A DNA stretch of 15,569 bases, taken from DASVAL01 sp035649575. Lineage in GTDB: Bacteria > Planctomycetota > UBA1135 > UBA2386. Every line of letters begins with the position of its first letter. Position 1 is the first letter of the stretch. A program made the position numbers and the translations under genes. Below, one piece after another: positions 1-8,047 of this stretch. The stretch is taken from contig DASRJH010000069.1 of assembly GCA_035649575.1 (NCBI GenBank), forward strand, positions 1 through 15,569. Reading direction: 5' to 3'. The notes beneath the pieces were generated by a model. The model saw nothing but the letters and a program-made list of their open reading frames with translations, did no database searches and was not told the DNA's origin.

Positions 1-92
1 CGGACGGTGGGCGTTACCCACCACCTTGCCCTTGGGAGCCCGGACTTTCCTCCCGCGGCAAAGCCGCCGGCGGTCGTCCAGAGACCAGGCAC
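1..92 (-). ncRNA. rnpB: RNase P RNA (5' part, truncated by window start)
   Basis: This is the catalytic RNA of RNase P, which removes 5' leaders from pre-tRNAs. On the minus strand, positions 52-35 read GAGGAAAGTCCGGGCTCC, the near-universal P4/CR-I signature of bacterial class A RNase P RNA. Just upstream is a hairpin (GCGGC-TTT-GCCGC, 67-55) in the place of P3. Downstream is GGGTAACGCCC (19-9), matching the conserved GGTAACGCC segment. Only the first 90 or so nucleotides are present; the full RNA is usually 350-420 nt, so the rest lies before base 1. The 5' end is placed about 7 nt after the predicted -10 box and could be off by several bases. Confidence 0.94.
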
Positions 93-98
93 GACCGG

Positions 99-126
99 AA
101 TGTAGGGAGCGGCGCGCGCACTGCAA
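99..126 (-). promoter_or_regulatory. sigma70-type promoter of rnpB
   Basis: On the minus strand a -35 box TTGCAG (126-121) is separated by 16 bases from a -10 box TACATT (104-99). A transcription start near base 92 follows, which coincides with the expected 5' end of the RNase P RNA. Strong housekeeping promoters are usual for rnpB. The box match is seen directly; its use is inferred. Confidence 0.6.
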
Positions 127-331
127 GCTGCGGACCAGGTATCCCATCGACACGCTCCACAGGTATCGCACTGCTTGCGCATTGCTGAATTCGGCTCCCC
201 GCTTGACCGAGAAAAATGCTGCCCGTTCGCTTGTCGAACGAACGTAGAGCGGTAACCTGCGGGTCACTCGTCGTCGCGCCCGCGGTTCCGAACCGCCATC
301 ACCCTCGCTCCGCACCATCTGAGGCCGTTCC
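127..331. other. intergenic region upstream of rnpB and the PEP-CTERM gene
   Basis: This gap separates two divergent units. I found no convincing coding frame. The only structure noticed is an inverted repeat CGTTCG-CTTGT-CGAACG at 224-240, which could be an operator or a chance palindrome. Short open frames here lack recognisable similarity. Confidence 0.3.
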
Positions 332-580
332 GTGCACCTCGTCGCCAACTGTCTCGTTGTTTGCTTCCTTCTCGGTCCATGCCTCTCCCAGCTGCAGCCA
401 GCGCCCACTGTCGCTGCGGCACTCGCACTGAGTTCTGTTGCGAGCGCGCAGGCCACTGACCCCGAACGCGAACCGCTGGCCGCGGGACCCGTGCCCGAGC
501 CGAGTGCCTTGTTCCTGGTCGGCACTGCGCTCGTCGGTCTCGCCTTGACGGTGCGCCGCGCTCATCGCCGCTCGCGGTGA
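332..580 (+). CDS. very short PEP-CTERM sorting-signal protein
   Basis: The 82-residue product ends in a textbook PEP-CTERM signal: VPEPSAL at residues 54-60, a hydrophobic helix to about residue 73, then a basic tail (RRAHRRSR). In known systems this tail is recognised by an exosortase, which processes the protein at the membrane for export or anchoring. The N-terminal 40 residues are hydrophobic and end in ASAQA, resembling a signal peptide with a cleavage site, though the usual N-terminal positive charge is missing. The start is GTG at 332, chosen because GAGG (321-324) lies 7 bases upstream and an in-frame stop lies at 320-322. Only about 12 residues separate the putative signal peptide from the PEP motif, so this is either a minimal sorted peptide or the surviving end of a decayed larger gene. 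No exosortase is in the window. Confidence 0.65.
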   Translation: MHLVANCLVVCFLLGPCLSQLQPAPTVAAALALSSVASAQATDPEREPLAAGPVPEPSALFLVGTALVGLALTVRRAHRRSR

Positions 581-609
581 GCCAACCCGCCCGAGAGGCG
601 GCTTGGCTC
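579..609. terminator. hairpin, probable terminator after the PEP-CTERM gene
   Basis: A 13-bp stem with one C-C mismatch, GAGCCAACCCGCC (579-591) against GGCGGCTTGGCTC (597-609), closes a CGAGA loop. It begins within the stop codon of the PEP-CTERM gene. There is no T-tract, so it may work poorly as an intrinsic terminator, or may protect a 3' end. It lies between convergent genes and could act on both strands. Confidence 0.55.
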
Positions 610-739
610 ATTGATGCTCCGACGCCGCAACGCGGGGAAACAACAACGGCGCAACACGCAGCCAGCCCCGCGGCGGCGTCAGCAGAGCCAACCCCCCAAA
701 GCCGCCCGAGAGGCGGCTTGGCTCATTGATGCTCCGACG
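587..739. repeat. two copies of a 38-bp direct repeat carrying a hairpin
   Basis: Bases 587-624 and 702-739 are identical over 38 positions, offset by 115 bp. Each copy contains the hairpin arm pair CCGCC-CGAGA-GGCGG and the following TTGGCTCATTGATGCTCC. The upstream arm GAGCCAACC is also repeated (579-587 and 685-693), but the second copy carries about nine extra bases before the core. The repeat sits between two convergent genes and has no credible coding frame. Confidence 0.8.
685..724. terminator. second hairpin, probable terminator for the minus-strand kinase gene
   Basis: GAGCCAA (685-691) pairs with TTGGCTC (718-724), and inside it GCCGCC (701-706) pairs with GGCGGC (712-717) around CGAGA. 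The two helices are separated by a one-sided bulge at 692-700. On the minus strand it lies about 54 bp beyond the stop codon of the WaaP-like gene. It is the sister of the hairpin at 579-609. No clear T-run follows on either strand. Confidence 0.5.
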
Positions 740-777
740 TCAGCAGGCCCCCCCGCGTCGTCGCGATTGGCCCGGGT

Positions 778-1509
778 TCAGCCATACCGTGGCGCATGCC
801 GTCGGATGCGGCGTGCCTTCCGGGCGATCGCCAGGATCGACCTGCGGTGTCCGCGCAGCGGCACGCCGAGGTAGCTGCGCAAGAAGCGCAGGCCACATCG
901 ATCCGACAGCGCTGTGGGCACCGACGCCCACAAGCCCGCGAGGTCCTTCACGACCCAACGCCGCCAGAGCCAACGTGGCTCGAGGACGCGCTCGACGTCG
1001 AGGAACCGCGGCTCACCGCCGAGGCGAGGGTCAGTGACCATGATGTGGTTCCAGTAGAGGTCGCGGTAGACGAGACCCTGATCGTGCAGCCTGCGCACGA
1101 CGGGCGCGACCTCCCGACACGCCCAGGCGACGAGCTGCGGCAGCCAGCCATGGCGCGCCGCTTCGACCGCCCAGACGTCGACGGAACGACCGCGCAATCC
1201 AACGGTCACGAGCAGGCTGCGGCGGCGGTCGCCGATCCATGCCACGGGAGCCGCAGTCTGGATGCCGATCATCGGCAACACGTGCAACCACCGCCACTCG
1301 GCAGCGGCATCGCGCTTGTGTCCGCGGCGCCACTTGCCGAACAACCAACCGTCCGCGACCGCCACCGCGACGGTCCGCCGCGTCGGTACACAACGAACCG
1401 TGTGACCCAGCGAACCCGCCCACATTGCGGCAACGGCGTCGGCGTGCCGCGGAGCGAGCAACGCAAAGGTCTCCGGCGTCGCGGCGTATGGCTTGTTGCT
1501 GGCTTCCAT
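778..1509 (-). CDS. lipopolysaccharide kinase-like protein (WaaP/KdkA/InaA family)
   Basis: The 243-residue product has a compact protein-kinase-like fold core of the type used by LPS core heptose/Kdo kinases (PF06293), which phosphorylate inner-core sugars at the cytoplasmic face. A candidate nucleotide-binding lysine is K59 (GWLFGKW). The catalytic loop is LVYRDLYWNHIMV, with D150 as likely base and N154 as metal ligand. The metal-binding aspartate is D171 (FLDVERV). A tract RWVVKDLAGLWAS near residue 184 matches the late KDL segment of this family. Length fits the family. The ATG at 1509 is the natural start; no strong ribosome binding site is visible. It diverges from glutamate dehydrogenase with only 53 bp between them. 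The actual substrate is unknown; a small-molecule or protein substrate is possible. Confidence 0.78.
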   Translation of the reverse strand: MEASNKPYAATPETFALLAPRHADAVAAMWAGSLGHTVRCVPTRRTVAVAVADGWLFGKWRRGHKRDAAAEWRWLHVLPMIGIQTAAPVAWIGDRRRSLLVTVGLRGRSVDVWAVEAARHGWLPQLVAWACREVAPVVRRLHDQGLVYRDLYWNHIMVTDPRLGGEPRFLDVERVLEPRWLWRRWVVKDLAGLWASVPTALSDRCGLRFLRSYLGVPLRGHRRSILAIARKARRIRRHAPRYG

Positions 1510-1562
1510 TGCGGGCGGTACGTTCCCCGCCCTTCATTGGCGCTGCAAGCGGCGTCTTCGGC

Positions 1563-2825
<1,263 letters not shown>

Positions 2826-2858
2826 TGGCCTGAACTGCACCGTGGCCCTCGAAGCCCG

Positions 2859-3220
2859 TCAGTAGACTCCTCGCCAGTCACGGGGCGCCAGACCCTGCGG
2901 GTCGTCACCCGGTTCACGTTCCAGCTCCGCCGGCAGGTACCTGGCCCCATGCAGAACACGAGCCACTCGGATGCCCCTGTCCCAGGTCTCGTAGACAATC
3001 ACGAACGCCGAAAGCACCACCCTGAAACGGAACAGTCGGCCAGGTGGACAAAGGTCGCTTGCGAGGCGAGCGGAACGTGGGTTCCGAGCAAGGCTGATCA
3101 TCGCCGCCTTGAGTGCCGCCGCCGTCTGATCGCTTGCCTCCGACCGAAGTGTGCAATCGTGTAATCGTCGATCGCTTGCAGGTCACTTTCGGCTGGGAGC
3201 GAGAGCCGAACTCTCTTCAT
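2859..3220 (-). pseudogene. ParE/RelE-superfamily toxin gene broken by a frameshift
   Basis: Two minus-strand frames together make one ParE-type toxin. The first, from ATG 3220, reads MKRVRLSLPAESDLQAIDDY and continues TIAHFGRRQA, the usual first helix region. The second frame resumes as DQTAAALKAAMISLARNP and runs through FRVVLSAFVIVYETWDRG to IRVARVLHGARYLPAEL, the typical beta-sheet end with the RVLHG motif. The join needs a single-base deletion near 3126-3131; there is no homopolymer there, so a true mutation is more likely than a read error. Frame one stops at 3098-3100. Intact relatives are ribosome-dependent endoribonucleases or gyrase poisons. The stop of the second frame is at 2859-2861. 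No intact antitoxin precedes it, which fits decay of the module. Confidence 0.75.
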
Positions 3221-3261
3221 CGCTTCGGCTTCTTGTTGCCCAGCTTCTTGTGCGTTGGCAT
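3217..3261 (-). CDS. possible 14-residue basic peptide overlapping the toxin start
   Basis: A minus-strand frame from ATG 3261 encodes MPTHKKLGNKKPKR and ends in TGA that overlaps the toxin ATG as ATGA (3220-3217). This overlap is typical of translational coupling between an antitoxin and toxin. The frame remains open further upstream, so the peptide may be the tail of a degraded antitoxin gene instead of a complete gene. No family is recognised and no strong ribosome binding site is seen. Confidence 0.22.
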   Translation of the reverse strand: MPTHKKLGNKKPKR

Positions 3262-3333
3262 GCGACACCGCCTGCTTGCGGATTCTGGGGCACGACAGTG
3301 CAGCACGCACATCCATCGGTCAACTGGGGGGTA

Positions 3334-3774
3334 TCACGAGTCTCCAGCCGGCCCACCCTGGCGGCCGCGCTTGATCTCGCCGCGGAGTCTCTTTGCCTCG
3401 ATGCGCCGGCGCTGGCTGCCGCGCGTGGGGCGCGTCGCGATGCGGCGCTTCTGCCGCACGAGCGCCGCCGCGATCAGGTTCCCCATGCGTTCCATCGCCG
3501 CCTCGTAGTTCTGGAACTGGCTCCGATGCTCGCTCGCCGTCACGCAGAGCATGCCGTCTTCGTCGAGGCGCTTCTGCATCACGGCGCGGATGCGCGCAAC
3601 GTCGTCAGGCCCGAGCACAGCCTCGGCGGCAACGAGGTCGAGGCGCAGATCGACTTTCGTCTCGGTCTTGTTGACGTGCTGGCCACCGGCCCCACCGCTG
3701 CGCGAGAAGCTCAGGTGGAACAGGTTCTTCGGCAGCACGCGCCCGTCGCGTAGTAGCAAGTCAGAGCGCGACAC
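3334..3774 (-). CDS. arfB: alternative ribosome-rescue factor ArfB (peptidyl-tRNA hydrolase)
   Basis: This 146-residue protein frees ribosomes stalled on mRNAs lacking a stop codon by hydrolysing peptidyl-tRNA. The release-factor catalytic domain contains SFSRSGGAGGQHVNKTETKV, with the GGQ tripeptide at residues 30-32. The C-terminal quarter is rich in Arg and Lys (RPTRGSQRRRIEAKRLRG), the tail that family members insert into the empty mRNA channel. Length matches ArfB (about 140 residues) and excludes the larger RF1/RF2. It starts with GTG at 3774 inside the last codons of the upstream sugar kinase (14-bp overlap), so translation is probably coupled. No strong ribosome binding site is seen. 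Confidence 0.93.
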   Translation of the reverse strand: MSRSDLLLRDGRVLPKNLFHLSFSRSGGAGGQHVNKTETKVDLRLDLVAAEAVLGPDDVARIRAVMQKRLDEDGMLCVTASEHRSQFQNYEAAMERMGNLIAAALVRQKRRIATRPTRGSQRRRIEAKRLRGEIKRGRQGGPAGDS

Positions 3775-4693
3775 GTTCTACCCACGGGTATTCGGGTTCG
3801 GCGCGCTTGTGCCAGCCGTGCGCGAGCCACGCGGCGCCGCGTGCAGGACCGTGCGCGTCGACGATCGCCGGAGCCTCGCCGCCGAGCGCCAACACGCGCT
3901 TGCCGAGCAGGTCCGCGAGATACGGGGCCCCGAGCACGACTCCCCCACCGAGCGCCACGCGCAGACCACGCCAGTCGATTCTCGCTTTGCGCACCGCAGC
4001 GTTGCCGAGCATGACCAGCGCGTCGACGCCCGATTCGAGCACTTCGTTGGCGACCGCGTCGCCGCGCGCCGCGACCTCGAGCACCACGGACAGCTTCGAG
4101 CCGACCTGCCCCGTGTCGAGCTGCTGCAACACCGCGCCGAGCCGCTGTGGCGAAGGCGCGGCGAAGGCCGTGGTCAGGGCTTCGGTCAACGCAGTCGGCG
4201 GGCCGAGGTCGTCGACCGCGAGCAGCACCGCAGCCGCCCCGCGGCGCACGAAGTCGTAGCCGCTGCCCTGGTCGCCGAGCAGGTAGCCACGGCCGCCGAC
4301 ACGGATCAGTTCGCCGTTCTGCGCGCGCGCGACGGCGAACGAACCCGTACCGGACCACAGCAGCACGCCGGGTCCGGCGGCCAGCGCGGCCGCCGCAGCC
4401 GCGACGACGTCACCGACGACGGCGACAGGGAACGCAACGGCACGCGTGCGCAGGCCCGTCGTGATCGCCATGCTCGTGCGCAGGTCGCCGACGCCCGCGA
4501 GTGCCAAGACCGCGGCGGTCGGCAACGTCGTGCGCGCTGCCGCGGCGAGCACCTCGGCGAGTCCCGAGACGGTCGCCTCGATGCCGTGCACCGCGGGCTG
4601 TACGCCTCGCGCCACGCCGCCGGGCAGGACGTCGGCCGGGTACCATTCGTAGCGGCACTGCGTAGCGCCGACGTCGAGTCCCAGGAAGGTCAT
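3761..4693 (-). CDS. BadF/BadG/BcrA/BcrD-type ATPase, N-acetylglucosamine-kinase-like
   Basis: The 310-residue product is an ASKHA-fold kinase. Visible motifs are the phosphate-1 loop GLDVGATQ (5-12), a likely catalytic aspartate D95 (VVGDVVAA), phosphate-2 WSGTGSFA (113-120), the family block GGRGYLLGDQGSG (133-145), and the adenosine motif ALGGGV (247-252). The GDxGSG block is shared with N-acetylglucosamine kinases, so ATP-dependent phosphorylation of an amino sugar, perhaps from peptidoglycan recycling, is the best guess; the sugar is not determined by sequence. The radical-enzyme activator branch of this superfamily is unlikely because no iron-sulfur cysteines are present. The ATG at 4693 is preceded by GAGGAG (4708-4703) with a 9-base spacer. 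It lies 80 bp after the membrane kinase gene and overlaps arfB, so it may be transcribed with both. Confidence 0.82.
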   Translation of the reverse strand: MTFLGLDVGATQCRYEWYPADVLPGGVARGVQPAVHGIEATVSGLAEVLAAAARTTLPTAAVLALAGVGDLRTSMAITTGLRTRAVAFPVAVVGDVVAAAAAALAAGPGVLLWSGTGSFAVARAQNGELIRVGGRGYLLGDQGSGYDFVRRGAAAVLLAVDDLGPPTALTEALTTAFAAPSPQRLGAVLQQLDTGQVGSKLSVVLEVAARGDAVANEVLESGVDALVMLGNAAVRKARIDWRGLRVALGGGVVLGAPYLADLLGKRVLALGGEAPAIVDAHGPARGAAWLAHGWHKRAEPEYPWVERVAL

Positions 4694-4773
4694 CGCGTGT
4701 CACTCCTCGGTGGCAGCTTGTCACCTCAGGCGCACCTTGCCGCCAGCACAAACCTGCGAACTTGCGACAGCGC

Positions 4774-7485
4774 TCAGCGGTCCGGCCGGCTGAACTTCGC
4801 CGCGTCTTCGCGGCGACCCTGCCGCTGGTAGAACGAGTGCAGATGCCGCCGCACGAGCGCCGCTGTCGCACCGTCCGAGCCCGCGGGCAGCGCCGCGAGC
4901 GCCGCGAGCATCTCGGCCTCGGCCTTGGTGGGATCCCCGTTCGCCTCGAGCGCCAGCGCCATGGCCACGCGCGTGTCGGCGACGTCGCGCGCAGCGCCGC
5001 CGGCCGCGGTCTGCGCCTGCAGCGTCTCCGCGAGCAACGTCACCGCCGCTGCCGCTTCACCGGCGCGCACCAAAGCGCCGCCGAGGCTGCACTGCGTGCG
5101 CGCGATCATCCTGTGTCCGGCCGGCAACGACGCCTGCCGCGCCGCGAGCACCTCGCGCCAGGTGGCTACGGCCGCCGGCCACGCCTCGCGCTGCTGCTGG
5201 ATCATGGCGCGGATCTCGAGCGCCTGAGCGGTCCGCGGATGCGCGGGCGAACGGCACACCTGCTCGCTGGCAAGCACCTCGTCGATCGCCTGTTCCGCTG
5301 CGTCGAGCTCTCCGATCTGCAGCTCTGCGTAAGCGAGCGCGCGCAGCCCCTCTGCGAGCACGTCGCCGCCACGCGCGCCGAGTGAGCGCCCATGCGCGAC
5401 CGCGTCGCGCAGCAGCGGCAGCGCGCCCTTGGCGTCGCCACCCTGCAGCATGTGTTTGCCGCGATTGACCGCGCTCTGCAACGTCAGCGGATCGTCCGCG
5501 CCGAGCACCGCGGTGCGGATACGCAGCGCCTCGGCCAGATACTCGCCAGCCAGCTTCGCGTCGGGTTCCGCGTTCGCGAGGTTGTTCAAGCTCTCGGCGA
5601 CCATTGCCGAATCGGGCGCCGCCTGCCGCCGCAGCGCGAGCGCCTCGCTGTGCAGTGCGTGGGCGCGCGCGACGTCGCCGTTCGCGCGGCACGCCGCCGC
5701 GAGGTCGTTCGCCGCGCGCGCGACGTCGGTGTGTACGCCGACCGGACAGCGCTTGTGCAGCTCGTAGCACTCGGTCAACAGCTCGACCGCTTCGGCAAAC
5801 CGTCCCTGCTGATAGCAGAACTGGCCCAGACTCGTGAGGGTCTGCGCGTATTCGAGGCTGACGCGGCCGAACGCAGTCGCGCGGACCTGTTGCGCTTCGC
5901 GCAGCAGCCCCTCGGCGTCGCCGAGCTCGCCGAGCTGGGCGCAGGTGCGGCCCAACGCGTCGAGCAGGTTGGCGCGCAGATGCGCGTCGCCCGCGTACTG
6001 GCGGCGATACTGCCCCGCCCGCTCGCCGATCAGCTCCCGCACCTTGCCGCGCGACTCCGGCGTCCCAAGAAACTCTGCGGTCAACAGCGAGTCGCTGAGG
6101 AACGCCGCGAGCAGCTGCGCCGACTGCGACTCGATCCGCGCGTGCTCCATCTCGTCTTCGACGCGCGCACGCGCCTCGTTCGCGGCGTCGCGCTCGCCGG
6201 CAGCCACGTGCGCCATGTGCAGGGTCGCGACGATCCCGCCGACCAGCGAGATCACGGTCAGCGCGGCCGCACCGACTTCGAGCGCGTTGCGCCGCACGAA
6301 CTTCGCCGCGCGGTAGGCGAGGCTCGGCTCGCGCGCGACGACCGGGAAGCCGCGCAGGTAACGCTCGACGTCCTCGGCCATCTCGAGACAGGAGCCGTAG
6401 CGGTATCGCGGCTCCTTGTGCATCGCCATCGCGACGATGCGGTCGAGGTCGCCGCGCAGCCCACGCGCGAGCTCGGGCGGCCGCGCGCCGCGACAGTGCG
6501 CACGCTGCTCGGCCGGTTCCGCGTCGCCCGCGTGTCCGGGCCCGAACGTCGCGCTCGGGCGCATCGGCTCCGTGTCGCACACGGTGCGCAACAGCTCGAG
6601 GTCGTTGCCAAGGCGCCGGAACGGCCGCGTGCCGGTCAGCAGTTCGTAGAGCACGACGCCGAGCGCGTAGACGTCCGCGGCCGTGCTGACCGGTTCGCCG
6701 CGCAGCTGCTCGGGGCTCGCGTACTCGGGCGTCAGCGGCCGCGACCGCGTCGCCGTGACCTCGCCGGCGCCGTCCCCGTCGGCGATGCCGCCGAGCAGGC
6801 CCGCGACGCCGAAGTCGAGCAGCTTCGGTACGCCCCCGCGGTCGACGAGGATGTTGTTCGGCTTCAGGTCCAGGTGCACGACGAGGTTCTGGTGCGCGAA
6901 CTGCACCGCGCGGCAGACCGCGGCGAACAGCTGCAGGCGCGACGGCAGCGGCAAGCGGCGCAAGTCGCAGAAGCGGTCGATCGGCTCGCCGTCGACGAAT
7001 TCCATCGCGATGAACGGCACGCCGTCCGCGGTCGTGCCGCCGTCGAGCAGCCTCGCGACGTTCGGGTGCACGAGCCGCGCCAGCGTGCGGCGTTCGCGCG
7101 CGAACCGCTCGCGCATGGCGGCCGTCGACAGACCCAGGCGCAGCACCTTGACTGCGACCTCCTGCTCGAAGTCGGCACCGGTGCGGCGGGCACGGTAGAC
7201 GCTGCCCATGCCGCCGTCAGCGATGCGCTCGACGAGCTCGAACGGGCCGAGGTTCGCGCCGAGCAGCGGATCGCGGCCTCGCAGCACGCCCATCGCGCCC
7301 TGCTCGACAGGGTCGTCGGCGTCGGCCGCGCCGTCGGCGGCGAGCAGACGCTCCACGGCCGCCCGCAACTCGCGGTCGTCGCCGCACTCGACCGTGAGGA
7401 ACGCCTCGCGCGTTTCGGCCGCACACGCGGCGGCCCCGTGGAACACCGCTTCGATGCGCGTCCAGCGTTCAGTCGTCCACGTCAT
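4774..7485 (-). CDS. transmembrane Hanks-type Ser/Thr protein kinase with TPR domain
   Basis: This 903-residue kinase probably senses a signal outside the cytosol and phosphorylates a cytosolic partner. Residues 1-75 resemble the helical lead-in often found in this kinase group. The kinase domain spans about 79-380: glycine loop IADGGMGSVYRAR (88-100), lysine K113, helix-C glutamate E131, catalytic loop HLDLKPNN (204-211), DFGVAG (224-229), and activation-segment end TPEYASPEQ (252-260). The HRD arginine is replaced by leucine, so it is a non-RD kinase. One membrane helix lies near 402-424. The remaining 450 or more residues are TPR-like helical pairs (for example the QTLTSLGQFCYQQGRFAEAVELL segment region), likely a protein-interaction sensor. 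It overlaps the sigma gene by 17 bp and has its own strong AAGGAG site. Confidence 0.92.
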   Translation of the reverse strand: MTWTTERWTRIEAVFHGAAACAAETREAFLTVECGDDRELRAAVERLLAADGAADADDPVEQGAMGVLRGRDPLLGANLGPFELVERIADGGMGSVYRARRTGADFEQEVAVKVLRLGLSTAAMRERFARERRTLARLVHPNVARLLDGGTTADGVPFIAMEFVDGEPIDRFCDLRRLPLPSRLQLFAAVCRAVQFAHQNLVVHLDLKPNNILVDRGGVPKLLDFGVAGLLGGIADGDGAGEVTATRSRPLTPEYASPEQLRGEPVSTAADVYALGVVLYELLTGTRPFRRLGNDLELLRTVCDTEPMRPSATFGPGHAGDAEPAEQRAHCRGARPPELARGLRGDLDRIVAMAMHKEPRYRYGSCLEMAEDVERYLRGFPVVAREPSLAYRAAKFVRRNALEVGAAALTVISLVGGIVATLHMAHVAAGERDAANEARARVEDEMEHARIESQSAQLLAAFLSDSLLTAEFLGTPESRGKVRELIGERAGQYRRQYAGDAHLRANLLDALGRTCAQLGELGDAEGLLREAQQVRATAFGRVSLEYAQTLTSLGQFCYQQGRFAEAVELLTECYELHKRCPVGVHTDVARAANDLAAACRANGDVARAHALHSEALALRRQAAPDSAMVAESLNNLANAEPDAKLAGEYLAEALRIRTAVLGADDPLTLQSAVNRGKHMLQGGDAKGALPLLRDAVAHGRSLGARGGDVLAEGLRALAYAELQIGELDAAEQAIDEVLASEQVCRSPAHPRTAQALEIRAMIQQQREAWPAAVATWREVLAARQASLPAGHRMIARTQCSLGGALVRAGEAAAAVTLLAETLQAQTAAGGAARDVADTRVAMALALEANGDPTKAEAEMLAALAALPAGSDGATAALVRRHLHSFYQRQGRREDAAKFSRPDR

Positions 7486-8047
7486 CGGCAGCTCCTTCGT
7501 CCTGCAACTGCGACCGCAGGAACGCGCGCGCCACGCGCCAGTCGCGCGCGGTCGTACGCGGCGACTGGCCGAGCACCTTCGCGGCTTCGTCGACCGAAAG
7601 CCCGCCGAAGAAGCGCAGCTCGACGAGCCTGGCCTTGCCCGCGTCGAAGGCCGCGAGCCGTTGCAGCGCTTCGTCGACGGCGAGCAACCGTTCGTCGACG
7701 TCGGGCGCGGGCAGCTGGTCGGCGTCGGCCGCCCGGTGCTTGCGGTCGCCGCCGCGCTTCAGCCGCGCGCGACGCCGGCCGTGGTCGACCAGCACGCGCC
7801 GCAGCGTCGTCACCGCCGCGGCCACGAACTCGGCGGTCGTTTCGAAGGCCGGCGCGCCACCGCCGAACAGACGCAGCCAGGCCTCGTTCGCGAGCGCGGT
7901 CGGGGCCAGCGTGTGATTGGGCCGTTCGCTGCGCAGGAACGAGCGCGCGCGGGCACGGATCTCGTCGTAGAGCGCCGCCACTGCGATCTCGTCGGGCGAG
8001 GCGTCGCCGTCGCGCACCGCGTGCAGGAAACGGGTCAGGTCGGGCAT
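7469..8047 (-). CDS. ECF RNA polymerase sigma factor, kinase-associated type
   Basis: From ATG 8047 the product has 192 residues, the usual size of this group (PF07638, TIGR02999-like). Region 2 runs from about residue 20 to 95 and includes ERPNHTLAPTALANEAWLRL (41-60). Region 4 runs from about 125 to 182 with a helix-turn-helix in LSVDEAAKVLG...TTARDWRVARAFL (150-177). The acidic region-2.2 motif usual in ECF sigmas for binding the RNA polymerase clamp is replaced by a threonine-containing stretch; in related factors this site is turned on by kinase phosphorylation. The frame is open upstream to ATG 8206, but those 53 residues have no family similarity. The gene end overlaps the kinase start by 17 bp, so the pair is an operon. 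Confidence 0.9.
   Translation of the reverse strand: MPDLTRFLHAVRDGDASPDEIAVAALYDEIRARARSFLRSERPNHTLAPTALANEAWLRLFGGGAPAFETTAEFVAAAVTTLRRVLVDHGRRRARLKRGGDRKHRAADADQLPAPDVDERLLAVDEALQRLAAFDAGKARLVELRFFGGLSVDEAAKVLGQSPRTTARDWRVARAFLRSQLQDEGAADDVDD
7492..7497 (-). promoter_or_regulatory. ribosome binding site of the membrane kinase gene
   Basis: AAGGAG on the minus strand lies within the last codons of the sigma factor gene, six bases before the kinase ATG at 7485. It fixes the kinase start and implies independent or coupled initiation within the operon. Confidence 0.75.

Noticed and set aside
587..739. CRISPR-like array
   Set aside because: Only two copies of the repeat exist, the spacing is 77 bp, and no cas gene is nearby.
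611..1037. Short open frames in the hairpin region
   Set aside because: They are created by the repeated hairpin sequence and GC bias, have no RBS and no recognisable similarity.
1239..1562. N-terminal extension of glutamate dehydrogenase
   Set aside because: The extension overlaps the divergent kinase gene and is Arg-rich. The family's normal start matches ATG 1563.
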